A stretch of DNA of 64,000 nucleotides from contig NZ_JALNUR010000015.1 of assembly GCF_026540895.1 (NCBI RefSeq), positions 1 to 64,000 on the forward strand. Direction: 5' to 3'. The stretch is from Sphingomonas sp. GM_Shp_1. Its GTDB lineage: Bacteria; Pseudomonadota; Alphaproteobacteria; Sphingomonadales; Sphingomonadaceae. This document shows, piece by piece, positions 16,629 through 25,897 of the stretch. The position numbers and the translations under genes were made by a program. A model generated the notes under the pieces. It was given only the letters and a program-made list of their open reading frames with translations. It ran no database searches and was not told the DNA's origin. Each line of letters starts with the position of its first letter. Positions within the stretch are counted from its first letter, which is position 1.

Positions 16629-17621
16629 TTGACCAAGCCCACTTACGACGTGGTGGCGATCGGCAATGCCATCGTCGACATCCTCGCCTCTGCCGAGGAT
16701 GATTTCATCGCCGAGCAGGGCATGACCAAGGGCGCGATGCAGTTGGTCTTCTCGACCGAGGAAGCCGATGCGCTCTATGCCAAGATGGGCCCGGGGCGCG
16801 AGATTTCGGGCGGATCGGCGGCGAACACGCTGGCGGGCATCGCGGCGCTGGGCGGCAAGACCGCGTTCATCGGCCAGGTCGCCGACGACCAGTTGGGCCA
16901 GGTCTTCGCGCACGACATCCGCGCGGCGGGCGTCCGCTTCGACGTCCCGGCGCGTTCGGGCCTGCCGACCACCGCGCGCTGCATGATCTTCGTCAGCCCC
17001 GATGGGCAGCGGACGATGAACACCTTCCTGGGCGCGTCGCACTATCTGCCCGCCGAGGCGCTCGACCGTGCGTTGATCGCCGATGCGGCCTATCTGTATA
17101 TCGAGGGCTATCTCTGGGACCCGGAAGAGCCGCGCGCCGCGATGCGCGCCGCGATCCAGGTCGCGCGTGAGGCGGGCCGCAAGATCGCCTTCACCGCCTC
17201 GGCCGAGTTCGTGATCGACCGCCACCGCGCCGATTTCCATGCGCTGATCGACGGCGGCATGATCGACGTGATCTTCGCCAACGAGACCGAGATCGTCGCG
17301 CTGACCGAGACGGCGGATGTCGAAGCGGCGATCGCGTCGCTGAAGGACAAGGTCGAGACTTTGGTCGTGACGCTCGCCGAAAAGGGTGCGCTGGCGCAGC
17401 GCGGTGAGGAGCGGGTGACGGTGCCCGCCCATCCGGTCGACAAGGTGGTCGATACGACCGGCGCGGGCGACCTGTTCGCGGCGGGCTTCCTCTATGGCCA
17501 GACGCAGGGCCAGGACCTGAAGGCCTCGCTGACCCTGGGCGCGGCCTGCGCGGCCGAGATCATCAGCCATTTCGGCGCACGGCCCCAGGTCGACCTGAAG
17601 ACGCTGGCCGCTAGCCTCTGA
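16629..17621 (+). CDS. PfkB family kinase, probable adenosine kinase
   Basis: ATP-dependent sugar/nucleoside kinase of 330 residues. The N-terminal substrate motif GGSAANT (61-67) and the PfkB signature DTTGAGD (275-281) with catalytic D281 are present. The N-terminal YDVVAIGNAIVDI and overall length fit the adenosine-kinase-like group of alphaproteobacteria; ribokinase or another nucleoside kinase remains possible. Translation appears to start at TTG 16629, with CGGAG (16616-16620) eight bases upstream. A strong hairpin terminator at 17703-17734 ends the transcript. Confidence 0.88.
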   Translation: MTKPTYDVVAIGNAIVDILASAEDDFIAEQGMTKGAMQLVFSTEEADALYAKMGPGREISGGSAANTLAGIAALGGKTAFIGQVADDQLGQVFAHDIRAAGVRFDVPARSGLPTTARCMIFVSPDGQRTMNTFLGASHYLPAEALDRALIADAAYLYIEGYLWDPEEPRAAMRAAIQVAREAGRKIAFTASAEFVIDRHRADFHALIDGGMIDVIFANETEIVALTETADVEAAIASLKDKVETLVVTLAEKGALAQRGEERVTVPAHPVDKVVDTTGAGDLFAAGFLYGQTQGQDLKASLTLGAACAAEIISHFGARPQVDLKTLAASL

Positions 17622-17629
17622 ACCCCGAT

Positions 17630-17690
17630 CCTCCCCAAGCTATGCTTGGGGAGGGGGACCATCGCGACGCGATGGTGGAGGGGCAAAAGC
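17630..17690. repeat. Short family B element (kinase/permease convergent gap)
   Basis: CCTCCCCAAGC / GCTTGGGGAGG (17630-17640 and 17644-17654) form an 11-bp perfect stem, followed by CCATCGC-GAC-GCGATGG. This is the left half of family B; the right half is absent. It is immediately followed by an intrinsic terminator. Confidence 0.8.
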
Positions 17691-17702
17691 CCCAAAGCAA
17701 AA

Positions 17703-17734
17703 GGGCCGGGGGATCGCTCCCCCGGCCCTTTTTT
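17703..17734. terminator. Bidirectional intrinsic terminator
   Basis: An 11-bp perfect stem, GGGCCGGGGGA / TCCCCCGGCCC with loop TCGC, is followed by TTTTTT on the plus strand and preceded by AAAA. It can therefore stop the kinase transcript and also the convergent permease transcript. Confidence 0.93.
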
Positions 17735-17754
17735 CATGCCTTGGCGAAAGCCGA

Positions 17755-19293
17755 TCAGCGATCGATCGGCTTGGCGATTTCCGGCTGCATCGCGGGGTCC
17801 TCGACCACGTCGATGATGCCACGCCCGACATAGCTGCGCTTGCGGCTGTAAAGGAAGTAGATCGCCAGACCCACCGCGCCCCAGCCCGGCAGGACCAGGA
17901 TCGCGATCAGCGGCAGCGAGAAGTAGAGATAGGCGCAACCCACCATGGCCAGCGGCGCGACGACCCATACGGCGGGCGTACGGAACGGACGCTTGCGGGT
18001 CGGGTCGGTCTTGCGCAGTACCATCACCGACAGCGCCACCATGAAGAAGGCGAACAGCGTACCCGAGTTGGAATAGTCCGCCAGCTTGCCGACCGGCAGG
18101 AAGGCCGAGGCGATGGTGGCGGCGATGCCGGTCACGATCGTCACGACGTGCGGCGTGTGATAGCGCGGATGCACCGAGGCCAGCTTTTCGGGCAGCAGGC
18201 CGTCACGCGCCATGGTGAAGAACACGCGGGTCTGGCCGAACATCATCATCAGGACGACCGAAGGCAGCGCCAGCGTGGCGGCCAGGCCGATCAGGTTGCC
18301 GATCTTTTCCCAGCCGATGGTGCGCAGGACATGCGCCAGCGCCTCGCGCGAGCAGGACAGGGGCTCGGCCACGCCGCTGGCGACGATCGCCTTGCACTGC
18401 GCGGCCAGTTCCGAGGTGCCCGGCGACAGGACGGTGCCCGCCGCATCGCGCACCGGCTGCGCCCCCAAGGGCGAGCCGATCGCGCCTGCCGATACCAGCA
18501 GGTAGAAGAGGGTGCAGAACAGCAGCGAGGCGATCAGGCCGATCGGCACGTTGCGCTGCGGGTTCTTGGTCTCCTCGGCGGCGGTCGACACCGCGTCGAA
18601 GCCGACATAGGCGAAGAAGATCGACGCCGCCGCTCCCGCGACGCCGGTCAGGCCGGTGGGCATGAACGGCTCGAAATGCGCGCCGTTGATGACCGGCACC
18701 GACAGGGCGATGAACAGGGTCAGCGCGGCGACCTTGATCGCGACGAGGATCGCGTTGAAGCGCGCGCTCTCGGTGGTGCCGATGACGAGCAGCCAGGTGA
18801 CGAGCAGCGAGATGACGACGGCGGGCAGGTTGATATACCCGCCCGATGACGGGCCGTTGACCCACTCCATCGGTATGTCGATGCCCAGCAAATTGCGGAT
18901 CTGCCCCACGACATAGCCGGACCAGCCGACCGCGACGGCGGATGCACCCACCGCATATTCCAGGATCAGCGCCCAGCCGACCATCCAGGCGAGCAACTCG
19001 CCCATGACCGCATAGGTATAGGTATAGGCCGATCCCGCGACCGGCACCATCGAGGCCAGCTCGGAATAGCAGAGCGCCGCCACGGCGCAGACGAAGCCCG
19101 CCATCACGAAGGACAGCATCATCCCCGGCCCCGCCTTTTGCGCGGCTTCGGAGGTGAGAACGAAGATGCCCGTGCCGATGACGGCGCCAATACCCAGCAT
19201 GGTGAGCTGGAACGCGCCTAGCGATCGTTGCAGCCCCTTCTTCTCGGCGGTCGCCAAAATGGCGTCCAGAGGCTTAACGCGCCCGAAAATCAT
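17755..19293 (-). CDS. APC family amino acid permease
   Basis: The 512-residue transporter has about 12 membrane segments and the APC hallmark GIGAVIGTGIFVLTSEAAQ in the first one, with a second conserved block FFAYVGFDAVSTAAEE in the middle. It resembles the cationic amino acid transporter (CAT/YfnA) branch, which imports amino acids by proton symport; the exact substrate is not readable. The start at 19293 yields the typical short N terminus (MIFGRVKPLDAIL); the extra 33 codons upstream are not conserved-looking. It is monocistronic, ending at the bidirectional terminator. Confidence 0.9.
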   Translation of the reverse strand: MIFGRVKPLDAILATAEKKGLQRSLGAFQLTMLGIGAVIGTGIFVLTSEAAQKAGPGMMLSFVMAGFVCAVAALCYSELASMVPVAGSAYTYTYAVMGELLAWMVGWALILEYAVGASAVAVGWSGYVVGQIRNLLGIDIPMEWVNGPSSGGYINLPAVVISLLVTWLLVIGTTESARFNAILVAIKVAALTLFIALSVPVINGAHFEPFMPTGLTGVAGAAASIFFAYVGFDAVSTAAEETKNPQRNVPIGLIASLLFCTLFYLLVSAGAIGSPLGAQPVRDAAGTVLSPGTSELAAQCKAIVASGVAEPLSCSREALAHVLRTIGWEKIGNLIGLAATLALPSVVLMMMFGQTRVFFTMARDGLLPEKLASVHPRYHTPHVVTIVTGIAATIASAFLPVGKLADYSNSGTLFAFFMVALSVMVLRKTDPTRKRPFRTPAVWVVAPLAMVGCAYLYFSLPLIAILVLPGWGAVGLAIYFLYSRKRSYVGRGIIDVVEDPAMQPEIAKPIDR

Positions 19294-19498
19294 GAATGTC
19301 CAATCCCCCCAAGGGAAGGGCGGTCCCATTTGGAACGCCCCCGGTGTTTGGTGAATGATCCGGAAGGTTAGCTGCAATTTTATTGCGCGCAATCCCTAAG
19401 ACGCCGGGGATGCGCCCAGGGGAGGGGAAAGGCGGTGATTACCGCGCTTCTCCCGTCAGCACCGAGGAACGGGATTGCCATTCCGTATCGCGGTAAGC

Positions 19499-19605
19499 CC
19501 CTCCCGTAAGCGGGAGGGGTTTGGGGAGGGCAGGGGGTCTCACAGAGCCTATTGCCCGTGGCTTTCCCTCCCCCCATCCCCTCCCGCCTGCGGGAGGGGC
19601 GTGCC
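19499..19605. repeat. Family C palindromic element
   Basis: Two inverted family C units (CCCTCCCGTAAGCGGGAGGG type, then CCCCCATCCCCTCCCGCCTG) between the permease start and the HIT gene stop, both on the minus strand. Within the 323-bp gap 19294-19616 nothing coding is seen; the permease promoter should lie near 19300-19400. Confidence 0.82.
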
Positions 19606-19616
19606 AAGCGTCTCGA

Positions 19617-19994
19617 TCAGCGCGCCAGCATCGGGCCCAGGGGCTTGCCCGCCAGGATGTGGACATGGAGATGCGGCACTTCCGGTCCCGCATCCGGCCC
19701 GATATTCGCCAGCAGCCGATATCCCGGCTCGACCGCGCCCGCCTCGCGCGCGACATGGCCGACCGCGCGGACGAAGCCCGCGATCTCCGCCTCGCTGGCC
19801 CGTGCCGAGAAATCGTCCCACGAGACATAGGCCCCGCGCGGGATCACCAGGATGTGCGTCGGCGCGTGCGGCGCGATGTCGTGGAAGGCTACCGCCCACT
19901 CGTCCTCATACACCCGCTTCGACGGGATTTCGTCGCGCAGGATCTTCGCGAAGATATTCTGGTCGTCATAGGGAAGGGTGGCGTCGATCGGCAT
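19617..19994 (-). CDS. HIT family hydrolase
   Basis: The 125-residue protein is a histidine-triad nucleotide-binding hydrolase of the HinT type, acting on nucleoside phosphoramidates or adenylated substrates. The triad HLHVHILAG has H108, H110 and H112; the N-terminal NIFAKILRDEIPSKRVYEDE block is also characteristic. It lies 17 bp behind hisE in the same direction and is often found next to hisE in alphaproteobacteria, so it is probably the last gene of the his transcript. Confidence 0.93.
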   Translation of the reverse strand: MPIDATLPYDDQNIFAKILRDEIPSKRVYEDEWAVAFHDIAPHAPTHILVIPRGAYVSWDDFSARASEAEIAGFVRAVGHVAREAGAVEPGYRLLANIGPDAGPEVPHLHVHILAGKPLGPMLAR

Positions 19995-20011
19995 CGAAAC
20001 TCTCCGTAAAA

Positions 20012-20326
20012 TCAGCGAGGCCGCGCGGCCTTTTCGTCATGCCCCGACACGCCCTCGCGCCGCGCCAGTTCGGCCCGGACATCGTCCAGCGAATGGCCGG
20101 CATCGGTCAGCAACACGATCAGGTGGAACATCAGGTCGGCGGCCTCGGACACGATCTTGTCCGGCTGCGCCATGGCGGCGATGACGGTTTCGACCGCTTC
20201 CTCGCCCAGCTTCTGGGCGATCTTGGGCCGTCCCTTGGCGAACAGGCTGGCGGCATAGGAGGCGGCGGGGTCGCCTGCGTCGCGGCGCGCGCGGATCGTG
20301 GCTTCGAGGCGGTCGAACATGTCCAT
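20012..20326 (-). CDS. hisE: Phosphoribosyl-ATP pyrophosphatase
   Basis: Second step of histidine synthesis: hydrolysis of PR-ATP to PR-AMP and pyrophosphate. The 104-residue protein has the all-alpha NTP-pyrophosphohydrolase fold; the metal-binding acidic set is seen in KLGEEAVETVIAA and SEAADLMFHLIVLL. Start MDMFDRLE at 20326 (or its third codon). It is downstream of hisF in the same direction, separated by the repeat-filled gap and a small membrane protein gene. Confidence 0.95.
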   Translation of the reverse strand: MDMFDRLEATIRARRDAGDPAASYAASLFAKGRPKIAQKLGEEAVETVIAAMAQPDKIVSEAADLMFHLIVLLTDAGHSLDDVRAELARREGVSGHDEKAARPR

Positions 20327-20357
20327 GGCGGCTGGGTGGCGTGGGGAGCGGCCCGCG

Positions 20358-20513
20358 TCAATCCTTGCGATTGCGGCGGCGCATGGCGCGGCGCAGGAAC
20401 CAGATCGCGCCAATGGCGAAGACGAACAGCGCGATGTCCGACCATTCGGGATGGGTGCGGACGTTGATGACATCGCTATGGCCGTTGGCGGCGGTCATGA
20501 TGGAGAGGGGCAT
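20358..20513 (-). CDS. 51-residue single-span membrane protein
   Basis: A short open frame reads MPLSIMTAANGHSDVINVRT, then HPEWSDIALFVFAIGAIWFL and a Lys/Arg-rich end (RRAMRRRNRKD). It has one membrane segment at about 26-40 and a strongly basic tail, so the tail should face the cytoplasm. The stop is 31 bp before hisE. Its placement in the his cluster and the sensible topology make it a likely real gene, but there is no recognisable function. A weak GGGG lies upstream, so the start could also be the internal ATG six residues in. Confidence 0.62.
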   Translation of the reverse strand: MPLSIMTAANGHSDVINVRTHPEWSDIALFVFAIGAIWFLRRAMRRRNRKD

Positions 20514-20598
20514 GGGGGGAGTTTAGCAGCGTGTTCGGCGGCGGTCATCGGGGGGATTGCGGTTCACGCGAAGACGCGAAGACGCGAAGGTTTTTGGT

Positions 20599-20900
20599 TC
20601 GCGCGGAGGGGCGGAGGCGCGGAGAGTTTGGTTTCGTGGTGACGCTTTGCCCTCTTCGCGAGGATTGGAAGGTCTGCCGATCGAGAGCCGTCGCCCCACA
20701 ACCTCACCCCCGTTCGGCCTGAGCGAAGTCGAAGGCTACGGGAATCCGCGTAACCGAAGGCAGGGCGTGCGCTTCGACTTCGCTCAGCGCGAACGGAGGT
20801 TGGGATGAAGCCCGCGATCGGGAGACAAAAGCGCATCGTGGATTTTCCGGACACTTGCCCCGAAACCAACCTCTCCGCGCCTCCGCGCCTCCGCGCGGAA
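20599..20900. repeat. Long inverted repeat with a nested family A pair in the hisF-hisE gap
   Basis: The 388-bp gap 20514-20901 contains no gene beyond repeats. Nearly perfect arms of about 38-40 bp lie at 20599-20637 and 20861-20900; each contains GCGGAGGCGCGGAGAG or its complement. Upstream, 20565-20590 holds ACGCGAAG direct repeats. Inside the arms a family A pair is inserted (inverted unit around 20708-20732, direct unit around 20772-20797). It is a composite of two repeat families. Confidence 0.75.
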
Positions 20901-20901
20901 A

Positions 20902-21663
20902 TCAATGCGTCCGAACCGGCACTCCCGCCGCCGCCAGTGCCTGGTGGGCATCCGCGATCGACGCATCGCCGAAGTGGAAGATCGACGCCGCCAGCACCGC
21001 CGAGGCATGACCGTCGCGCACCCCCGCGACCAGATCGTCCAAGCCGCCGACGCCGCCGGACGCGACCACTGGCACGCTGGTCCGGTCGGCGATGGTGCGG
21101 ATCAGGTCGAGGTCGTACCCGCCCCGCGTCCCGTCGCGATCCATCGAGGTGACGAGCAATTCCCCCGCACCCAGTTCGGCCAGGCGCAGCGCATGTTCCA
21201 CCGCGTCGATCCCGGTCGCGCGCCGCCCGCCATGGGTGAACACCTCCCAGCCACCCGCCGTCCGCCGCGCGTCGACACTGGCGACGCAGCACTGGCTGCC
21301 GAATCGCTCGGCGATGTCGGAGACGACCTCCGGGCGGCTGACGGCGGCTGAGTTGACCGCCACCTTGTCCGCGCCCGCCAGCAGCAGCGCGCGCGCATCC
21401 TCCGCCGTGCGCACCCCGCCGCCCACGGTCAGCGGCATGAAGCACACCGCCGCCGTCCGCCGCACCACGTCCAGGATCGTGCCGCGCGCCTCATGGCTGG
21501 CAGTGATGTCCAGGAAACAGAGTTCGTCGGCTCCCGCCGCGTCATAGGCGCGGGCCTGTTCGACCGGATCGCCCGCGTCGATCAGGTCGACGAAGTTGAC
21601 GCCCTTGACCACGCGCCCATTGGCGACGTCCAGGCAGGGGATGACGCGCGCGCGGACGGTCAT
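20902..21663 (-). CDS. hisF: Imidazole glycerol phosphate synthase, cyclase subunit
   Basis: With HisH it turns PRFAR plus ammonia into imidazole glycerol phosphate and AICAR. The 253-residue TIM barrel has the two-fold repeated structure: catalytic D12 in IPCLDV and the second aspartate in SVDARR near 130, with phosphate-binding GG motifs (LTVGGGVRT and ASGGVGG). It starts at 21663, overlapping the hisA stop by ATGA. Order hisB-hisH-hisA-hisF is the normal alphaproteobacterial one. Confidence 0.97.
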   Translation of the reverse strand: MTVRARVIPCLDVANGRVVKGVNFVDLIDAGDPVEQARAYDAAGADELCFLDITASHEARGTILDVVRRTAAVCFMPLTVGGGVRTAEDARALLLAGADKVAVNSAAVSRPEVVSDIAERFGSQCCVASVDARRTAGGWEVFTHGGRRATGIDAVEHALRLAELGAGELLVTSMDRDGTRGGYDLDLIRTIADRTSVPVVASGGVGGLDDLVAGVRDGHASAVLAASIFHFGDASIADAHQALAAAGVPVRTH

Positions 21664-22394
21664 GCGGCGGCCGCCACAGACAAGGCCGCCGCCAGATCGA
21701 GCCGCCCGTCATAAAGCGCGCGGCCGGTGATCACGCCCTCGACCCCGTCCTGATGATGGAGCGCCAGCATATGGATGTCGCCGATCCCCGCGACCCCGCC
21801 GCTGGCAATGACCGGAATCCGCACCGCGCGGGCGAGGTCGACCGTCGCGGGCACGTTGCAGCCCTTCAGCATCCCGTCGCGACCGACATCGGTGAACAGC
21901 AGCGCGGCAACGCCCGCATCCTCGAACCGCCGCGCCAGATCCTCGACCGACACGTCCGACACATCGGCCCAGCCGCGAGTCGCGACCATGCCGTCCTTGG
22001 CGTCGACTGCAACGACGATGCCGCCGGGATACGCCTTGGCCATGTCGCGCACGAAGTCGGGCTTCTCCAGCGCCGCCGTGCCGATCACGACGCGCGACAC
22101 GCCCAGGTCGAACCAGCGCTCGACATTCTCCGGCTTGCGGATGCCGCCGCCCAGCTGAACGTGACCCGGAAAGGCTTTGACGATCGCCTGCACCGCTTCG
22201 CCATTGACCGACTCGCCCGCGAACGCGCCGTCCAGGTCGACGACATGGAGATGCTGCGCCCCCGCCTCGGCGAACAGCATCGCCTGATGCGTGGGGTCGT
22301 CGCCATAGACGGTGGCGCGGTCCATATCGCCCTCGGCCAGGCGGACGACCTGGCCGCCCTTCAGGTCGATAGCGGGGAAGACGATGAGGCTCAC
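21660..22394 (-). CDS. hisA: ProFAR isomerase
   Basis: Isomerises N'-5'-phosphoribosylformimino-AICAR ribonucleotide to its ribulosyl form, the fourth step of histidine synthesis. The 244-residue TIM barrel has catalytic D8 in FPAIDLKGG and the second aspartate in FTDVGRDG; phosphate loops are LGGGIR and ASGGVAG. The GTG at 22394 is chosen because it overlaps the hisH stop (GTGA) and GGAG lies upstream; GTG at 22403 would add three residues. Confidence 0.96.
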   Translation of the reverse strand: MSLIVFPAIDLKGGQVVRLAEGDMDRATVYGDDPTHQAMLFAEAGAQHLHVVDLDGAFAGESVNGEAVQAIVKAFPGHVQLGGGIRKPENVERWFDLGVSRVVIGTAALEKPDFVRDMAKAYPGGIVVAVDAKDGMVATRGWADVSDVSVEDLARRFEDAGVAALLFTDVGRDGMLKGCNVPATVDLARAVRIPVIASGGVAGIGDIHMLALHHQDGVEGVITGRALYDGRLDLAAALSVAAAA

Positions 22395-22996
22395 GGATGC
22401 CACTCCAGGAAACGGGTCAGGAACGAGAGGCCGTAGCGCTGGCTCTTCTCAGGATGGAATTGCGCGCCGACCACGGTGTCGCGGCCGATGGCGGCGGTCA
22501 CCGGGCCGTCATGGTCGGTGGTCGCCAGCACATGTTCGCCGGTAAAGGCGTAGCTGTGGAGGAAATAGGCCTCGCCCGGCACGATCAGCGGATGGTCGAC
22601 CAAGGGCTGCACATCGTTCCAGCCCATATGCGGCACCTTGGCCATCGGATCGGTGGGCGTCAGCCGCGCGACTCGGCCGGGAATCCAGCCCAAGCCCCGA
22701 TGCTCGCCCATCTCATCGCTCCCATCGGCGAGAAGCTGCATGCCGACGCAAATGCCCAGAAAGGGCCGTGCGCGGGTGAGGGCGGCATCGCGCAACGCTT
22801 CCTCCAGCCCGTCGACCGCGCGCAAATTCGCCGCGCACGCCCCGAACGCGCCGACGCCGGGCAAGACGATCCGGTCGGCCTTGGCGATCACGTCCGGGTC
22901 GGCGGTGATCACGACATCGCTCGCCCCCGCCGCGCGCAGCGCGTTCTCGACCGAGCGGAGATTGCCCGATTCGATGTCGATCAGCGCCAGCGTCAC
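22391..22996 (-). CDS. hisH: Imidazole glycerol phosphate synthase, glutaminase subunit
   Basis: Class I glutamine amidotransferase that supplies ammonia to HisF. The 201-residue protein has the nucleophile C83 in GICVGMQLL and H181/E183 in FHPEKS, plus the oxyanion-strand LPGVGAFG. The GTG at 22996 overlaps the hisB stop (GTGA), which fixes the start. The sequence immediately upstream belongs to hisB in another frame. Confidence 0.96.
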   Translation of the reverse strand: MTLALIDIESGNLRSVENALRAAGASDVVITADPDVIAKADRIVLPGVGAFGACAANLRAVDGLEEALRDAALTRARPFLGICVGMQLLADGSDEMGEHRGLGWIPGRVARLTPTDPMAKVPHMGWNDVQPLVDHPLIVPGEAYFLHSYAFTGEHVLATTDHDGPVTAAIGRDTVVGAQFHPEKSQRYGLSFLTRFLEWHP

Positions 22997-23580
22997 AACA
23001 TGCCCTTGGTCGAGGGGATGGCGTCCGCCTTGCGCGGGTCGATCTCCACCGCCATGCGCAGCGCGCGGGCGAGGCCCTTGAAGATGCTCTCGGCGATGTG
23101 ATGGTTGTTGTGGCCGTGCAGCAGCTCGACGTGCAGCGTGATGCCCGCTTCCTGCGCGAAGCTGTGGAACCAGTGCTCGATCATCTCGGTCTGGAGGGTG
23201 CCCAGCATGGGATTGGTGAACGGCACCTTCCACACCAGCCAGGGGCGGCCCGAAATGTCGAGCGCGGTGCGGGTCAGCACCTCGTCCATCGGCGACAGCG
23301 CCTCGCCGTAACGGTAGATGCCGCGCTTGTCCCCCAGCGCCTTGGCAAAGGCCTGTCCGATCGCCAGCGCGCTGTCCTCGGTCGTGTGATGCCCGTCGAT
23401 ATGCAGGTCGCCCTGGACCTTGACCGACAGGTCGATCAGCGAATGCCGCGACAGCTGGTCGAGCATATGGTCGAGAAACCCGATGCCGGTGGCGTTCTGA
23501 TAGACGCCGGTGCCGTCGAGATTGACGGTGACGTCGATGACGGTTTCCGCGGTGGCGCGGTGGACGGTGGCGGTGCGCAT
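22993..23580 (-). CDS. hisB: Imidazoleglycerol-phosphate dehydratase
   Basis: Dehydrates imidazole glycerol phosphate in the sixth histidine step. The 195-residue single-domain enzyme carries the two manganese-binding histidine clusters DGHHTTED and [10 protein letters not shown] and the conserved [14 protein letters not shown] block. The start at 23580 follows GGGAGAGG; an ATG six codons upstream is possible but less well placed. First gene of the his cluster; it shares a 72-bp divergent gap with sspB. I see no leader peptide or attenuator. Confidence 0.97.
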   Translation of the reverse strand: MRTATVHRATAETVIDVTVNLDGTGVYQNATGIGFLDHMLDQLSRHSLIDLSVKVQGDLHIDGHHTTEDSALAIGQAFAKALGDKRGIYRYGEALSPMDEVLTRTALDISGRPWLVWKVPFTNPMLGTLQTEMIEHWFHSFAQEAGITLHVELLHGHNNHHIAESIFKGLARALRMAVEIDPRKADAIPSTKGML

Positions 23581-23652
23581 GGCCTCTCCCTTAAACACCT
23601 ATCCGTCCCATGCAATCTTGACCCGCGAACAAAGGCCGCTAGTCCATGGCGC

Positions 23653-24138
23653 ATGACCGAAGGATTGCCCGACAGCCTCATCCCCTATGACGAGATCGTA
23701 CAGGAGGCCCTGCGCGCCGTGGTGGGGCGTGTGCTCGGCCCGGTGGCGGAGACGGGGCACCTGCCCGGCACCCACCATTTCTATATCACTTTCAAGACCC
23801 AGGCGCCCGGCGTCGACATTCCGCAGCGGCTGATCGAGCGTTTCCCCGACGAGATGACCATCGTCCTGCAGAATCGATTCTGGGACCTGACGGTGGACGA
23901 GAATCGATTCTCGGTGGGGCTGAGCTTCAACCAGGTGCCGTCGAAGCTGGTCATCCCCTATTCGGCGATCACCCGTTTCCACGACCCGGAAGTGCAGTTC
24001 GAGCTGGGCTTCCACGTCGCTGACGACCCCGAGGGCGATCCCGATCCGCATGATTCGGCCGAGAATGACGAACCCGTCGGCAAGCCCGTCGAGGACGGCA
24101 GCAATGTCGTCGCGGTGGATTTCAAGCGGAAGAAGTAA
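23653..24138 (+). CDS. sspB: SspB family ClpXP adaptor
   Basis: The 161-residue protein is the alphaproteobacterial form of SspB, which delivers ssrA-tagged proteins to ClpXP. The substrate-binding core covers about 8-115 (DEIVQEALRAVVGRVL, HHFYITFKT, MTIVLQNRFWDL, VPSKLVIPYSAITRF). A flexible acidic linker with DPHDSAENDEP leads to a short C-terminal VVAVDFKRKK, the usual ClpX-docking tail. The start at 23653 begins the conserved region directly. Confidence 0.9.
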   Translation: MTEGLPDSLIPYDEIVQEALRAVVGRVLGPVAETGHLPGTHHFYITFKTQAPGVDIPQRLIERFPDEMTIVLQNRFWDLTVDENRFSVGLSFNQVPSKLVIPYSAITRFHDPEVQFELGFHVADDPEGDPDPHDSAENDEPVGKPVEDGSNVVAVDFKRKK

Positions 24139-24166
24139 GAGGCATACGGGGAGGGCATGCCCTTCT

Positions 24167-24278
24167 CCCTCTCCCCTCCGGGGAGAGGGGCGGGGTGAGG
24201 GGTGATGCTGGGCGAAGGCCTCCGACGTATTGCCGGGCCCCAGCCCCTCACCCAACCCTCTCCCCGGAGGGGAGAGGG
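24167..24278. repeat. Family D palindromic element between sspB and fumC
   Basis: The 112-bp element has three paired parts. CCCTCTCCCC-TCC-GGGGAGAGGG (24167-24189) and CCCTCTCCCC-GGA-GGGGAGAGGG (24256-24278) are terminal hairpins, and GGGTGAGGGG (24193-24202) pairs with CCCCTCACCC (24244-24253). The same architecture recurs inside glyS at 58403-58526. Confidence 0.9.
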
Positions 24279-24347
24279 CTTTAAGGGCTGAGCCGTGGGC
24301 TCTACACTGATCGGGAACCCATTCCCCATCCGGTGAGTCCCTGTCCC

Positions 24348-25739
24348 ATGAGCCAAACCCGCACCGAAACCGACTCGATCGGCCCGATCGAAGTTCCCGC
24401 CACCGCCTATTGGGGGGCGCAGACCGAGCGGAGCCTGGAGAATTTCCCCTTTGGCGCGCGCGAGCAGATGCCCATCGGCATCGTCCATGCGCTGGCCATC
24501 GTCAAAAAGGCCGCCGCGCGAATCAATCGCGGCCATGGCTTGGCGGTGGAAAAGGCCGATGCGATCGAGGCGGCGGCGCAGGAGGTGATCGACGGGCGCC
24601 ATGACGACCAGTTTCCGCTGGTGATCTGGCAGACGGGCTCGGGCACCCAGTCCAACATGAACGCCAATGAGGTGATCGCGGGCCGCGCCAATGAGATGCT
24701 GACGGGCACGCGCGGCGGCAAGTCGCCGGTCCATCCCAATGACGACGTGAATCGCGGCCAGTCCTCCAACGACACCTTCCCGACCGCACTTCATGTCGCC
24801 GCCGCGCTGGCGGTGACGAAGCAGCTTTTCCCCGCGCTCGACCGGCTCCACGCCGCGCTCGATGCCAAGGCGAAGGAATGGGACTCCATCGTCAAGATCG
24901 GCCGCACCCATTTGCAGGACGCGACCCCGCTGACGCTCGGTCAGGAATTTTCCGGTTACGTCCAGCAACTCGCCAATGCCCGCGACCGGATCGAGGGGAC
25001 GCTCCACCGCAACATCCTGCCCCTGGCGCAAGGGGGAACGGCGGTCGGCACCGGGTTGAACGCGCCGAACGGTTTCGCCGAGGCGATCGCGGCGGAGATC
25101 GCGGAGGCGACCGGACTCGACTTCGTGACCGCGCCCAACAAGTTCGAGGCGCTGGCGAGCAATGACGGGCTGGTCGACCTGCACGGGACGCTGAACGTCC
25201 TGGCGGTGGCGCTGACCAAGATCGCCAACGACATTCGCCTGCTCGGCTCCGGCCCGCGCTCGGGGCTGGGCGAGCTGGAACTGCCCGCCAATGAGCCGGG
25301 CAGCTCGATCATGCCCGGCAAGGTCAATCCGACCCAGTGCGAGATGCTGACCATGGTGGCCGCCCAGGTGATCGGCAACAACGCCGCCGTCACGGTCGGG
25401 GGCTTGCAGGGGCATTTGGAACTGAATGTCTTCAAGCCGCTGATCGGTGCGAATGTGCTGCGCTCGATCCATCTGCTGGCGGTCGGCATGGAGAGCTTCG
25501 CCGAGCGGACGGTCGAGGGGATGACGGTCAATCGCGACCGGATCACCGAACTGCTCGACCGCTCGCTGATGCTAGTGACGGCGCTGGCGCCCGAGATCGG
25601 CTATGACAATGCCGCCAAGATCGCCAAGCACGCGCATCAGAATGGCCAGACGCTGAAGGAGGCCGGGCTGGAACTGGGGCTGGTCGACGAGTCGACCTTC
25701 GACCGGGTGGTGCGGCCGGAGTTGATGCTCGGGCGGTGA
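24348..25739 (+). CDS. fumC: Class II fumarate hydratase
   Basis: Iron-independent fumarase of the citric acid cycle, interconverting fumarate and malate in the cytosol. The 463-residue protein has the lyase-superfamily signature [11 protein letters not shown] and the other two conserved regions ([10 protein letters not shown] and [10 protein letters not shown]). The start at 24348 ([16 protein letters not shown]) matches the family; a GTG five codons earlier is less likely. Confidence 0.97.
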   Translation: MSQTRTETDSIGPIEVPATAYWGAQTERSLENFPFGAREQMPIGIVHALAIVKKAAARINRGHGLAVEKADAIEAAAQEVIDGRHDDQFPLVIWQTGSGTQSNMNANEVIAGRANEMLTGTRGGKSPVHPNDDVNRGQSSNDTFPTALHVAAALAVTKQLFPALDRLHAALDAKAKEWDSIVKIGRTHLQDATPLTLGQEFSGYVQQLANARDRIEGTLHRNILPLAQGGTAVGTGLNAPNGFAEAIAAEIAEATGLDFVTAPNKFEALASNDGLVDLHGTLNVLAVALTKIANDIRLLGSGPRSGLGELELPANEPGSSIMPGKVNPTQCEMLTMVAAQVIGNNAAVTVGGLQGHLELNVFKPLIGANVLRSIHLLAVGMESFAERTVEGMTVNRDRITELLDRSLMLVTALAPEIGYDNAAKIAKHAHQNGQTLKEAGLELGLVDESTFDRVVRPELMLGR

Positions 25740-25782
25740 TCGCCGAGGCTTCGTGAACCAAGCAGGGCATATCTCCAAACCG

Positions 25783-25875
25783 CCGTTCAGCCTGAGCGAA
25801 GTCGAAGGCCAAGGGAATCCGCCGGCCAAGCCGCAACGGCAGGACGTGCGCTTCGACTTCGCTCAGCGCGAACGG
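25783..25875. repeat. Family A repeat pair (fumC/TRIC convergent gap)
   Basis: Inverted unit at 25783-25808 and direct unit at 25851-25875, i.e. the arms point outward compared with other copies. They sit between converging gene ends. Confidence 0.83.
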
Positions 25876-25897
25876 GAGGTGGGGTGTCTCGACGGGC

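Noticed and set aside
18148..18849. Long antisense frame over the APC permease
   Set aside because: Arg/Gln/Asp-rich shadow of a recognised transporter; no start signal or domain.
23581..23652. Histidine attenuator/leader peptide before hisB
   Set aside because: The 72-bp gap has no run of His codons and no terminator hairpin.
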